Assembly: GCA_040902535.1 (NCBI GenBank)
Contig: JBBDXD010000015.1
Location: 1-61,070 of the forward strand
Reading direction: 5' to 3'
Length of the DNA: 61,070 bases
Source: Dehalococcoidia bacterium
GTDB lineage: Bacteria > Chloroflexota > Dehalococcoidia > DSTF01 > JACRBR01
In this document: positions 7,394 through 15,525 of the stretch, in pieces
Numbering within the stretch: the stretch's first letter is position 1
How the letters are laid out: the number at the start of each line of letters is the position of its first letter
Program-made: the position numbers and the translations under genes
Notes under the pieces: model-generated
Told to the model about the DNA's origin: nothing
What the model saw: the letters and a program-made list of their open reading frames with translations, nothing else
The model's database searches: none

Positions 7394-7452
7394 ATCCGAT
7401 CGACGCAGAGAGACCTGCCACGTCTCTGCGTCGATCGGATCGTGGCAGGTCT
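7394..7452 (+). repeat. Interlocked inverted repeats (A-B-A'-B')
   Basis: Arm A (7394-7411) is perfectly complementary to A' (7423-7440), 18 bp. Arm B (7411-7422, AGACCTGCCACG) lies in the loop of A/A' and is perfectly complementary to B' (7441-7452). RNA from this site could form a long H-type pseudoknot; DNA could form either of two alternative cruciforms. No T run follows. The B motif recurs as TGACCTGCCACG at 8251-8262. Confidence 0.8.
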
Positions 7453-7812
7453 TGGAGCAAGTGAAGACGGGCCATCGAGCGGGGCACTAACGAGACCCCG
7501 GGGATCTCAACTCATTCCAATCGATGAGCCCCGAGCTCGGCAGCGCTTATGCTTGGCCCGAAATGAACCGACGTAAGAGTGTCGCAAACGACTTGACAAG
7601 CTCGGTTGGCAGGCGTATCGTCGGCGACGTCAACCGACGGGTCGGTATGCGCCCTATCGGAGTGCCGTGGCCGCGGGCGGCCGCGCCTGCATACCCGTTT
7701 CGCGCGGACATCGAGCGAGCGTAGACCTCAGGCCTCCCCTGCGAGGTTTCCGGGCAAGGAGGGCTACAGTGATCCTTTGTCGCGAACGCGCCAGGCAAAA
7801 GCCAGAACTCAA
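7453..7812. other. Intergenic region after the inverted repeat
   Basis: About 360 bases with no recognisable gene. Short open frames exist on both strands but show no domain or plausible ribosome binding site. Confidence 0.4.
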
Positions 7813-7992
7813 ATGACGACGCTCTCGCCGGCTCGGCTTCGATCCGTGATTGACGGACGCCATCTGCCCGGCCTAACTCGTCGCCAACTCCAAGTCTTGG
7901 CGGCATGTGAAATGGGCTACACCGACGCGCAGATCGCGTGCGGTATCGGTCGGAGTCCCGCGACAATCCGACGTCACCTAGCAGAGTTGTAA
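7813..7992 (+). CDS. Short LuxR-type HTH protein
   Basis: 59 residues from the ATG at 7813. The C-terminal 45 residues read as a GerE/LuxR DNA-binding domain: GLTRRQLQVLAACEMGYTDA followed by QIACGIGRSPATIRRHLAEL. The usual last helix is cut short, and there is no receiver or ligand domain, so this may be a remnant of a larger regulator or a free-standing mini-HTH. It precedes the secreted-protein operon of unit B and could regulate it. No clear Shine-Dalgarno sequence is visible. Confidence 0.5.
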   Translation: MTTLSPARLRSVIDGRHLPGLTRRQLQVLAACEMGYTDAQIACGIGRSPATIRRHLAEL

Positions 7993-8380
7993 CATCGGGT
8001 GTTCGCCCTAACTGGACTCGATCCGACACGTGCGCTTTTGGCGACCTGGACACGGGCGCATTTTCAATGTTGCACACGCCCCTGCCTGCAACTGTTCGCA
8101 GATGACCAAGTCTTTGATCAGAGCGATCAACGCGTTACATCCGGAGTATGAGAATCTAATCGTCGGCCTCGCGCCGGGCCTTGATGACGCTTAAGTATCA
8201 GGCTGGTGCCAGGTCGCAGACGTGGCGGCCTGAATCGAAAGGAGGACAAATGACCTGCCACGCTTGCACGCTCGAAGCATCGGATCCTTGACGTGGCACT
8301 TGCGTAAGCATAAACCCTTCGTCTGAACGATTGACGCTAGCGGCTCAGGAGACGGCCGTGGAATTCGCTCGGAGGTAGCA
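7993..8380 (+). promoter_or_regulatory. Leader region of the secreted-protein operon, with a possible 13-residue ORF
   Basis: 388 bases without a normal gene. A strong ribosome-binding sequence AAAGGAGGACAA precedes an ATG at 8250 that opens a 13-codon frame (MTCHACTLEASDP, stop 8289-8291). It could be a leader peptide. TGACCTGCCACG inside it repeats arm B of the upstream structure, and GACGTGGCAC follows at 8291. The function is speculative. Confidence 0.3.
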
Positions 8381-9247
8381 ATGAATCCATCTCGCTGGTT
8401 CCTGCTTCTACTCGCGCTTTCCTTTGCCTCGATCCCCGCCGTGGCTGGCGCGCAACCATCAGGTTCGGCGTTCGGCGGAACCGTTTGGGTGAATGCGGAG
8501 CCGGCGGATGGGGCAGTCGTCAGGGCGCTGATTGGTGGAGTCGAATGTGCAACGGCCACTGCGATAACACCGGCGGATGGAACTCCGACTTACTCACTGG
8601 TCGTGCCATCACAGCAGGAGAAGGCCGGCTGCGGAGTCGACGGAAGTGAGATCACCTTCGATGTGAACGGGATGGCCGCACATGAAACCGCAGTGTGGAG
8701 TGGTGCTGCGCCAGGCACGTTTCAACCACTTCAACTAACCGCCGGCGGGCGGTTTGCCGCTTACTCTGGAACGATTGTCGGTGCGCGCCGCGGCGACAAA
8801 CTGGAGGTAAGGACGCCAGCTGGCATAGTGTGCGGGTCAAGCGTCCTGCTAGATGTAGCCGGCGCCAACGCCCCGCAGCCATACTCGGTCGTTGTTAAGT
8901 CTGTGGATCTTGTCCCGGGGTGCCCCGACGATAATTCTCTGATTTCGTTTTGGTTGAACGGCTCGAGGATCGGGACAAATGTGAGTTGGCTGCTTGGATT
9001 CCACACGTTAGATTTCGTCGTCCCCGCCAGCGAACCAAGCACGTCTCTCCCCCCCACCGGAGCCGGACCCTCTGCAGAATCGAAGGTCCGCAGCTCCCGC
9101 ACGGTCGTTCTCATCTTCATTTTGTTTGTCACCGGCGTGGCAGTGATCAAGCACCGCAACGTGCCAACCGATCCGAGTAGCCCCGATTACGATTCGGCGA
9201 TCACGTCGATAGCCTTATCTCGTTCTTCCGGCGCGGAGTACGAGTAA
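8381..9247 (+). CDS. Secreted, probably surface-anchored protein with two repeat domains
   Basis: 288 residues. Signal peptide at residues 1-25 (FLLLLALSFASIPAVAGAQP). Two similar domains follow (about 28-120 and 122-212), each with a start like GGTVWVNAEPADGAVVRALI, a conserved Cys in the first third, a pGC motif and a strand of the form ISFWLNGSRIGT. A sortase-like motif LPPTG (about 225) precedes a hydrophobic helix (TVVLIFILFVTGVAVI), but a polar tail of about 30 residues follows the helix, which is unusual for LPXTG proteins. First gene of a three-gene secreted set; the start has GGAGG at suitable distance. Confidence 0.65.
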   Translation: MNPSRWFLLLLALSFASIPAVAGAQPSGSAFGGTVWVNAEPADGAVVRALIGGVECATATAITPADGTPTYSLVVPSQQEKAGCGVDGSEITFDVNGMAAHETAVWSGAAPGTFQPLQLTAGGRFAAYSGTIVGARRGDKLEVRTPAGIVCGSSVLLDVAGANAPQPYSVVVKSVDLVPGCPDDNSLISFWLNGSRIGTNVSWLLGFHTLDFVVPASEPSTSLPPTGAGPSAESKVRSSRTVVLIFILFVTGVAVIKHRNVPTDPSSPDYDSAITSIALSRSSGAEYE

Positions 9248-9260
9248 CAGGAGATTGTCC

Positions 9261-9680
9261 ATGAGACTTCGACTCCAGTATTCGATTGTCATCTTGGCGG
9301 CGAGCCTAGCCCTGAGTGCAGCACTCTTGGTCGCTCGCGCCTCAGAGGAACCCGCTCCGCTCAGCTCCGTCCGACCACAAATCTCGGTGGGGTGGTCGGA
9401 CCCTAACGACCCGCCTCCACCGATCGCTTCCGATCGCGAGCTTCGTGGAGGCTGCTTGGTCCCAAAGGACGCGGTTGAGGTTGTGAACGACACCGGGAAA
9501 CGCGCGGGTGGCCGCGTATTCGATGCTCGCGGTTATCGATTCTACAGTCTCGCAACTGGCAGATGCGTAAAGCTGGCTGGCGCCGAAACGCCACCAGACT
9601 GGGTCACATCCGAACTCGAGAACCTTGAAGTCCCCGTGACGGAATTGGCCCCTTCAGAAGAGGAGGCGGATGTACCATGA
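9261..9680 (+). CDS. Secreted or membrane-anchored protein of unknown function
   Basis: 139 residues from the ATG at 9261, with CAGGAGA upstream. The N-terminus has a hydrophobic segment (YSIVILAASLALSAALLVA) that acts as a signal peptide or anchor. The rest is polar, with two Cys and an acidic C-terminus (ELAPSEEEADVP). I recognise no domain. Its stop overlaps the next start by four bases (ATGA), so translation is coupled to the protease-like protein; it may be a partner, inhibitor or chaperone of that protein. Confidence 0.6.
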   Translation: MRLRLQYSIVILAASLALSAALLVARASEEPAPLSSVRPQISVGWSDPNDPPPPIASDRELRGGCLVPKDAVEVVNDTGKRAGGRVFDARGYRFYSLATGRCVKLAGAETPPDWVTSELENLEVPVTELAPSEEEADVP

Positions 9681-11290
9681 GTCACTTTAGGGTGGTTGCC
9701 AACTCCGCCATTCTGGCCGTAGCTCTGGTTCTGCCGCTCCTAGCAGTCACAGGCAAGGTCACGCTAGGAAGCCACGCGTACGGGCCCGATCACCCGCGCC
9801 CCGTTCGGGCGTCGGGAAACACGGCATACTTTGGTGACGTGACCACTTCAATGCGCACGCACCAGCAGAATGGCATCAACTACTGGAACGCTGTTCCGGA
9901 TAACATCCATCGGTATAACGCCACACAGGTCAGTTACGTCAATGGCGTCCAATACGATCTTCTCTTTGACGCCACAACCGAGGGCGGGACGGATTGCTGG
10001 ATTGACTTGACGCATTGTCTAACGATACCTGTGCAGAACCCTCAAGGGTTCTTCACTCTAGCCCAGCAGTGGCGATTCAAGGACCTCAACGTTGCTGTCG
10101 TGCAGTGGAACACGACACGCTTCGATGATACGAGGCCGGCCATCGGGGGCATTGCATTCAACTCGGTCCTGATGCGACACGAACTCGGGCACGATCAGCT
10201 TCTCGGAGATCATCCGTACACCGAGACAACGTACACTGGACTGATGTGTGGCGTAATTGGTGGCATCAACGGTGGGCAATCACCGACGTGCACCAGCCAA
10301 GCCACCGCGACGTCGTCTGAGCTCGCCACAGCATCGGCCCAGTACATTGCACGCCCGCAGGCACCTACATTGATCAGTGTTGGACCGCGAACTGCGACAA
10401 CAGTCCAGATCAACTTCTCCGGTGCGTCGAACCATGACGGATTCATGCCGTATCGGTCGACCAGCTTGGCCGAGGCGTCTTGGGTTGCACAGACCGTTCA
10501 AAGTGCAGCCTCGACGAGTTACACCTTCACCGGCCTCTCACCGAACACCACGTACAACTTTCGCATTGCAGCAAGGAAAGCCGGGCAAGCGGAGAGTACG
10601 TCCTTCTGGATAGGCGCTTCGACGCTTTCGGCGATCGATTTGGAGGCGACCAACTACTCTCCGCATAAGCCGGCATCATCGAGCGGCACGACAGCGATCA
10701 ACGAAGGCGCCTCATCGACCCAGTTCACGCTTTCCGTAAGGAACAACGGTACTCAGGCGGCGCCGTCGTCCTGGGTCAAGATCCGCTTCGGAGGAAACGA
10801 CCCACCGAGTGGCGGGATCTGTAACATTCCATCGATAGGCCCGGGTGCCACAGTATCGTGTCTAACCGGAGCCGTCCCTTGGACCACTTTGTTTGGTGGT
10901 CCCGTCACCGTCGTCGCCGATTACAACGGGCTTGTCACCGAGTCAAATGAGGGCAACAACACGTACTCGTGGGGCACGATCGCCGTGAAACCAACGGCGC
11001 CCGACAACGCTCGGATATGCACTCCCGCGTGCGATCTCTTCGGTTATGACGATGATTCGAGCATCGAAACTGGGTTCGGGATCATCATCCAGAAGAGATC
11101 GACAAGTTGCAGCAGCGGCACCTGGAGCAGCTACGCCCAGTTCTTGCATCCACCAAAGGGCGGAACCGACGATGTGTACTTCTACAACTTCCCCGCTGGC
11201 GCGTTCCGCATAAAAGTGCAGGCGCTGGGACTCCCTGCGGGCCCGCACTCATCAACCGACACGAGCGCCTGCGTGTTTTTCTCCTCGTAG
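9677..11290 (+). CDS. Secreted zincin-like metallopeptidase with Fn3 and CARDB-like domains
   Basis: 537 residues. Signal peptide (residues 1-34, ILAVALVLPLLAVTG). The N-terminal domain has the zincin motif HELGH followed by DQLLGDH, giving a possible third His ligand, and a later TGLMCG that could be a Met-turn; spacing differs by one from the classical HExxHxxGxxH. Residues about 230-315 form a fibronectin type III domain (YTFTGLSPNTTYNFRIAARK), about 320-435 a CARDB-like domain (TLSVRNNGTQAA, ESNEGNNTY), then a Cys-containing C-terminal domain. No membrane anchor. It probably acts outside the cell on proteins; substrate unknown. Confidence 0.7.
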   Translation: MSHFRVVANSAILAVALVLPLLAVTGKVTLGSHAYGPDHPRPVRASGNTAYFGDVTTSMRTHQQNGINYWNAVPDNIHRYNATQVSYVNGVQYDLLFDATTEGGTDCWIDLTHCLTIPVQNPQGFFTLAQQWRFKDLNVAVVQWNTTRFDDTRPAIGGIAFNSVLMRHELGHDQLLGDHPYTETTYTGLMCGVIGGINGGQSPTCTSQATATSSELATASAQYIARPQAPTLISVGPRTATTVQINFSGASNHDGFMPYRSTSLAEASWVAQTVQSAASTSYTFTGLSPNTTYNFRIAARKAGQAESTSFWIGASTLSAIDLEATNYSPHKPASSSGTTAINEGASSTQFTLSVRNNGTQAAPSSWVKIRFGGNDPPSGGICNIPSIGPGATVSCLTGAVPWTTLFGGPVTVVADYNGLVTESNEGNNTYSWGTIAVKPTAPDNARICTPACDLFGYDDDSSIETGFGIIIQKRSTSCSSGTWSSYAQFLHPPKGGTDDVYFYNFPAGAFRIKVQALGLPAGPHSSTDTSACVFFSS

Positions 11291-11296
11291 CGCATG

Positions 11297-11325
11297 GTAC
11301 GGGGCTGCCGATGGCAGCCCCGTAC
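11297..11325 (+). terminator. Terminator of the secreted-protein operon
   Basis: A perfect 13-bp stem (GTACGGGGCTGCC / GGCAGCCCCGTAC) with a three-base loop, followed by TCTTTCCC, seven bases after the stop codon. Confidence 0.8.
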
Positions 11326-11731
11326 TCTTTCCCTCTCGACCAGTCATCTTCTCCGTTATTCGTTGGCGATCGACGACGTCAATTGGACAACCCCTGCGCG
11401 CTGTGCGTGCAACCTGATGGACAGATGCCGTGCGGGAATGGTTACGAGAACCGTTCCGATGCCTTGCGGGCATCCCCGCTCAAAGATTCAGTTCTGACCA
11501 TCGGTTTCAGCTCCAAGCTTCCAATCCCATGATCGCCCGCGCGCGTCCCGCGTCGATTACGGGTACCTCGCTGATCGATAGGTTCAATTGGACGCTCTCG
11601 CGCGGCCGTCATACAATCCAACGGTCAAATGCCGGCGGGGCAAGACCGCTGGATTCGTCACGGACGCGTACGTCTTCTGTGCTTGACCAGATTCGCGGTT
11701 GACTGACGGACAGACGGAACGGGCTGTGAGC
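11326..11731. other. Right arm of unit B, no gene
   Basis: About 400 bases without a recognisable gene. The last 61 bases (11671-11731) align without gaps to 45361-45420, next to the tRNA-Arg remnant. They are therefore likely a recombination arm. Confidence 0.5.
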
Positions 11732-11776
11732 CTTTTAATCCGTCGGTCCAGGGTTCGAATCCCTGGGGGCCCACCA
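11732..11776 (+). pseudogene. 3' half of tRNA-Lys(TTT) (right attachment junction)
   Basis: From CTTTTAATCCGT to CCA this equals the 3' part of the tRNA-Lys at 6811-6855. The preceding bases (GGGCTGTGAGC) do not form the 5' anticodon stem, D arm or acceptor strand, so no tRNA can be made here. It is probably the original chromosomal 3' half. The match to unit B's left end continues to 11812. Confidence 0.85.
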
Positions 11777-11839
11777 ACTTTGGATGCGGGATGTTGGAGG
11801 CGGGAAGCGGGATGTCCGCGACGGCTCCCGGTGCCCGCC

Positions 11840-12838
11840 CTACGGCTTCAGCTCGATGGGCGTGATGGTCAGTTCGCGGATCTCTCCGTCGCGGACGTAG
11901 CGCAGCGTCATGGCGCGGCCGATCGCTTCCGGCATCATCATGCGCTGCAGGTCGCCCGGGCTCTCGAGCGCGACGCCGTCGAGGTCGAGCAGGAGGTCTT
12001 CGCCCTGCAGGCCGGCAGCGTCCGCGGGGCTGCCCTCGACCACCTCCACGACCTCGATGCCGAAGCGTCGACCTACGACGGACGCTTGTGCGGGCGGCAG
12101 CGGACGTCGGCCGCCGGCGATGCCGACGAGCGCGCGTCGGAACCTCCCCTCGCTCATGAGCGCGGCGATGATCCGGCGCGTTGCCGAGTTGATCGGCACG
12201 GCGAGCCCGAGTCCGGCGCCGGCGACGGCGGTGTTGACGCCGACGACGCGTGACTGCGCGTCGACGAGCGCGCCGCCGGAGTTGCCGGGGTTGAGCGCGG
12301 CATCGGTCTGGATGACGTTTTCGACGATGCGCGTCGCGGATCCGGCGCGCGTCGGCAGTGAGCGACCGAGCGCGCTCACGACGCCGGCGGTGATCGACCC
12401 CGCAAACCCGAGCGGCGTGCCGACGGCGACCACGAGCTGACCGACACGCAGCAGATCGGCATCGCCCAACTCCGCCGAATCGATGTCGCCGCCCTGCGCG
12501 CGCACGACCGCGAGGTCCGAGAGCGGATCGGCGCCCGTCACTTCGAAGTCGAGTTCGCGTCCGTCGGCGAATGACGCGCTGCCCGCGTCCGATCCGGCGA
12601 CGACGTGCGCCGACGTCAGCAAGAAGCCATCGCGCGTGATCGCGACGGCGGAGCCCCAACCGCCGGCCTGGCGTCCGTCACGCGTGCGACGCGTAACGCG
12701 CAGGCTCGCCACTTGCGGCAGCACGCGTTGCGCCACCGTCGTCACGATGGTGGAGTACGCGTCGAGCGCCTCGGCCTCCGCGCGGTCGGTCTGCGCGGCG
12801 ATGCTTGTTTCGCGTCCGTCTGCAACCAGCTCAACCAT
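11840..12838 (-). CDS. HtrA/DegP-family serine protease, no signal peptide
   Basis: 332 residues. A trypsin-like domain carries the full triad: His78 (LTSAHVV), Asp108 (DPLSDLAVV) and Ser187 (NPGNSGGA). A single PDZ domain covers about residues 235-330 (GSPADAAGLQGEDLLLDLDG). Most HtrA proteins have an N-terminal membrane anchor or signal; here the protein starts directly with a soluble helix, so it is predicted cytosolic unless the start is wrong. It lies nine bases behind the upstream gene, in one operon. It is the first chromosomal gene right of the tRNA-Lys array. Confidence 0.88.
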   Translation of the reverse strand: MVELVADGRETSIAAQTDRAEAEALDAYSTIVTTVAQRVLPQVASLRVTRRTRDGRQAGGWGSAVAITRDGFLLTSAHVVAGSDAGSASFADGRELDFEVTGADPLSDLAVVRAQGGDIDSAELGDADLLRVGQLVVAVGTPLGFAGSITAGVVSALGRSLPTRAGSATRIVENVIQTDAALNPGNSGGALVDAQSRVVGVNTAVAGAGLGLAVPINSATRRIIAALMSEGRFRRALVGIAGGRRPLPPAQASVVGRRFGIEVVEVVEGSPADAAGLQGEDLLLDLDGVALESPGDLQRMMMPEAIGRAMTLRYVRDGEIRELTITPIELKP

Positions 12839-12847
12839 GATTCGCTC

Positions 12848-13327
12848 CTAGCGCGGGTTTGGCCCCGCCGCCCTCACTTTCTCAACGTGTACGAGTGCTT
12901 CCTGCAGTTGCTTCAACCAGTCGCCCTCGTGTTCGGCGACGAGCTTCACGCACCAGGCAAGCGCGTCGCTGCGCGTTCGCGCCACGCCGGACGCGATGAG
13001 CGTGTCGAGGACTTCGCGCTCGTCCATGCGGAGGCGCGTCATGACGGGCACGCTGTACGTGGTGAACAACTGCCGCAGGTCGCCGCAGCGCACACCCCAC
13101 GAAACCGCCCGCCCGAACCGCTGCTCCGCTTCGGCGGCGATGCGCATCCGGCGTTCGCGCGTATCCTCCCGGAAGGCGCGGATCGCGTCGGCGGGCGGCA
13201 CCTGGCCGGCGGCGGGCAGCGTCCCGACGATGAGGATTTCCTCGCCATCGGTGCGGATGTCCGCCGGGTCCGAGAACCACTCGTCGGGGATCCGCTTCTG
13301 GAGCCATCGGTCGATGTCTTGCAGCAT
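12848..13327 (-). CDS. Conserved hypothetical protein, helical
   Basis: 159 residues, soluble. The N-terminal part (MLQDIDRWLQKRIPDEWF) is followed by a short beta segment (EEILIVGTLPA) and a long helical region with many Arg and Glu. The C-terminal part (GVARTRSDALAWCVKLVAEH) resembles a ribbon-helix-helix-like tail. I cannot assign a family. It is the first gene of a two-gene operon with the HtrA-type protease, so it may be its regulator, adaptor or substrate. Confidence 0.65.
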   Translation of the reverse strand: MLQDIDRWLQKRIPDEWFSDPADIRTDGEEILIVGTLPAAGQVPPADAIRAFREDTRERRMRIAAEAEQRFGRAVSWGVRCGDLRQLFTTYSVPVMTRLRMDEREVLDTLIASGVARTRSDALAWCVKLVAEHEGDWLKQLQEALVHVEKVRAAGPNPR

Positions 13328-13490
13328 GGGGCGTCTCCTTACCTGATTACATGCTTACATATCGACGAGAGGCGAGTCCAGCGAGCGTCCTGAACAGCCG
13401 AGGGCGGCTGTTCTCCACGCTTCGCGTGACTGTATGGCTGCGGCCTTCGGGATGTGCCCGCGGCGGCGAAGACCTTAGACTGGCGATCCC

Positions 13491-14285
13491 ATGCACGTCA
13501 CTGACCCACGCGCCGAGCTTCTCGAGGCGAATGTATCGGCGTTCCTGCTCGCGATGGGCGGCGCCGGCGGCGGCGATGAGCGCCACGACGCGGAGATCAC
13601 GTGGACGATCGGCGGATCGCCACTCGCTTACCACAATGCCGTCGTGCACTGTGACGCGGAGGGGTCGCGGTCCGACGCGTTGATCGACGAGTGGACGGTG
13701 GCGCTGCGCGCTCGCGCGCTGCCGGGGTCATGGCACGTCTCGCCGCGGATGCGCCCGTCCGATCTCGTCGACCGGCTGCTGGCGCGTGGTTTCGACGACG
13801 GCGGCGACGAACCGGCGATGGCTGCCGACCTTACGGTTGCGCACGACGCATCGCCCGCGGTCGAGCGCTTTACCTGCGAGCGCGTCGCGGACGCCGCAAG
13901 CCTCGATGCGTATCGGCAGGTGCTGGCGGGCGGCTTCGGCGAAGGCCCTCCGGAGGCGGAGTGGGTCGCCGCCGTGTTTAAGCGCATCGGCCTGGGGGAT
14001 GACGTGCCCTGGCGCCATTACGTCGGCAGGCGCGACGGCGCGCCTGTCTCCACGGTGACGCTGTTTCTGACGCCGCCGGCCGCAGGCGTGTACTTCGTCT
14101 GCACGTCGCCGGACGCGCGCAACCAGGGCATCGGCGCGGCGACGACGCAGCACTCGATGCAAGAAGCACGCAGGTTGGGTTGCACGACGGCCGTGCTCGG
14201 GTCGTCACCCATGGGTTACGGCGTGTATGCGCGTCTCGGCTTCGAGGTAGTGTTTCGCTACCGGATCATGGAGTGGAGCCCGTAG
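13491..14285 (+). CDS. GNAT-family N-acetyltransferase
   Basis: 264 residues. The C-terminal half is a GNAT domain: VYFVCTSPDARNQGIGAATT contains the acetyl-CoA motif A (R-N-Q-G-I-G-A), followed by QEARRLGCTTAVLGSSPMG and the C-terminal strand YARLGFEVVFRYRIMEW. The N-terminal half is an additional degenerate GNAT-like or substrate-binding region. It likely acetylates an amine of a small molecule; the target is unknown. TAGACT lies ten bases before the ATG and no Shine-Dalgarno sequence is visible. Confidence 0.82.
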   Translation: MHVTDPRAELLEANVSAFLLAMGGAGGGDERHDAEITWTIGGSPLAYHNAVVHCDAEGSRSDALIDEWTVALRARALPGSWHVSPRMRPSDLVDRLLARGFDDGGDEPAMAADLTVAHDASPAVERFTCERVADAASLDAYRQVLAGGFGEGPPEAEWVAAVFKRIGLGDDVPWRHYVGRRDGAPVSTVTLFLTPPAAGVYFVCTSPDARNQGIGAATTQHSMQEARRLGCTTAVLGSSPMGYGVYARLGFEVVFRYRIMEWSP

Positions 14286-14405
14286 CACGCTGCGAGCTTC
14301 GCCTCGCGCCCTGCACTCTCCGCCACTCATGCTGTTGCCCTGAAGCACAAAACTCGGGGTAGTCCACGCCGGCGTGGTCGCCGGTAGACCGAAGGGGGCG
14401 GATGC

Positions 14406-14411
14406 TATACT
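14406..14411 (+). promoter_or_regulatory. -10 element directly before fabH
   Basis: TATACT ends seven bases before the ATG at 14418, which would put the transcription start at or next to the start codon. No Shine-Dalgarno sequence is present. A convincing -35 is not seen. Confidence 0.45.
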
Positions 14412-14417
14412 CGCGTT

Positions 14418-15470
14418 ATGCCCGCTACGAACCTGATCCACACCCGAATCGCCGGGTTGGGACACTACCTTCCCGAAAGCGTCCTCACCAATACCGACCT
14501 CGAAAAGATGGTCGCCACCTCTGATCAATGGATCCGTGAGCGCACGGGCATCGTCGAGCGGCACGTCGCCGCCCCGCACGAAACCAGCAGCTCGCTCGCG
14601 GTGAACGCCGCCCGCATGGCGCTCGAGCGGGCGCACATCAACGCCGAGGACATCGACCTCGTCATCGCCGCGACGACGACCCCGGATGGGCTCTTCCCGT
14701 CGGTCGCCTCGCTCGTCCAGGACCGCATCGGAGCCACTCGCGCCGGCGCGTTCGATGTCAACGCCGCCTGCGTCGGCTTTCTTTCGGCGCTCGCGGTCGG
14801 GTCGCAGTTCATCGGCACGGGCGCCTATCGACGCGTGCTCGTCGTCGGCACCGAAGTGCTTTCGCGCATCACCAACTGGCAGGACCGCTCGACGTGCGTG
14901 CTCTTCGGCGATGCCGCGGGCGCCGTCGTGCTGGAAGCGGCGGACTTCGGCGGCCCGCTCGGATTCGTGCTGCACAGCGACGGCTCCAAGAAGGAAGCGC
15001 TTTACGCCGAAGGCCCGTGCGGCCCCCGCGACGCCGAAGGCAACGGCGCGCCGCCGCACCTCTGCATGATCAACATGGACGGGCCGGCGATCTTCAAGTT
15101 CGCCGTCCAGGCGATGACACGCGCCGTCCGCGAAGCGCTCGCCAAGTCGCAACTCACGATCGATGACGTCGATCTGCTGGTGCCGCACCAGGCGAACCTT
15201 CGCATCATCGAGGGCACTGCCAAGCATCTCGGCATCCCGCCCGAAAAGGCGCTGATCACCGTGCACAAGTACGGCAACACGTCGTCCGCGTCGATCCCCG
15301 TCGCTCTCAGCGAAGCCGCGCAGGAAGGCCGCATCCCCGAAGGCGCGCGCCTCGCGATCTGCGCGTTCGGCGGCGGCCTAGCGTGGGGCTCGATGATCCT
15401 CGAGTGGAGCACCACCGGCGTCGTCCCGGCGAAACACGAACTCGTGCAAGCAAGCGCCGGCGGCCTCTAA
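14418..15470 (+). CDS. fabH: Beta-ketoacyl-ACP synthase III (KAS III)
   Basis: 350 residues, a full-length thiolase-fold condensing enzyme that joins acetyl-CoA (or another acyl-CoA) with malonyl-ACP to start fatty-acid synthesis. The catalytic triad is visible: Cys118 (NAACVGFL), His257 (PHQAN) and Asn287 (YGNTSSASIP). The N-terminal motif WIRERTGI fits FabH. It is followed after 55 bases by a KAS-like protein; no malonyltransferase or ACP gene is nearby, so this pair is separate from a main fab cluster. It could serve a dedicated acyl or polyketide-like pathway. Confidence 0.93.
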   Translation: MPATNLIHTRIAGLGHYLPESVLTNTDLEKMVATSDQWIRERTGIVERHVAAPHETSSSLAVNAARMALERAHINAEDIDLVIAATTTPDGLFPSVASLVQDRIGATRAGAFDVNAACVGFLSALAVGSQFIGTGAYRRVLVVGTEVLSRITNWQDRSTCVLFGDAAGAVVLEAADFGGPLGFVLHSDGSKKEALYAEGPCGPRDAEGNGAPPHLCMINMDGPAIFKFAVQAMTRAVREALAKSQLTIDDVDLLVPHQANLRIIEGTAKHLGIPPEKALITVHKYGNTSSASIPVALSEAAQEGRIPEGARLAICAFGGGLAWGSMILEWSTTGVVPAKHELVQASAGGL

Positions 15471-15525
15471 CCGCTTCTGTTTCCAGTAGCGTTACCACCG
15501 TCCACCGGCTACCGTTTCCACCGCT

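Larger units (their letters stand above)
6811..11743. mobile_element. Integrated unit B, downstream of unit A
   Basis: Bounded by the core CTTTTAATCCGT at 6811-6822 and 11732-11743. The direct repeat at its ends is longer than the core: 6811-6893 and 11732-11812 match almost perfectly across the tRNA 3' half and about 38 bases beyond, apart from a 2-base indel. It carries an Rhs remnant, a short LuxR-type HTH protein and three secreted proteins, all lower in GC than the flanks, and no integrase. It may be a cargo island moved by unit A's recombinases, or a decayed element. Confidence 0.65.

Noticed and set aside
11658-12659. Long minus-strand frame ending in LVGPQGFEPWTDGLK-like sequence
   Set aside because: This text is the reverse translation of the tRNA-Lys 3' half, a well-known false protein; the same applies near 6785-6896 and 45279-45488.
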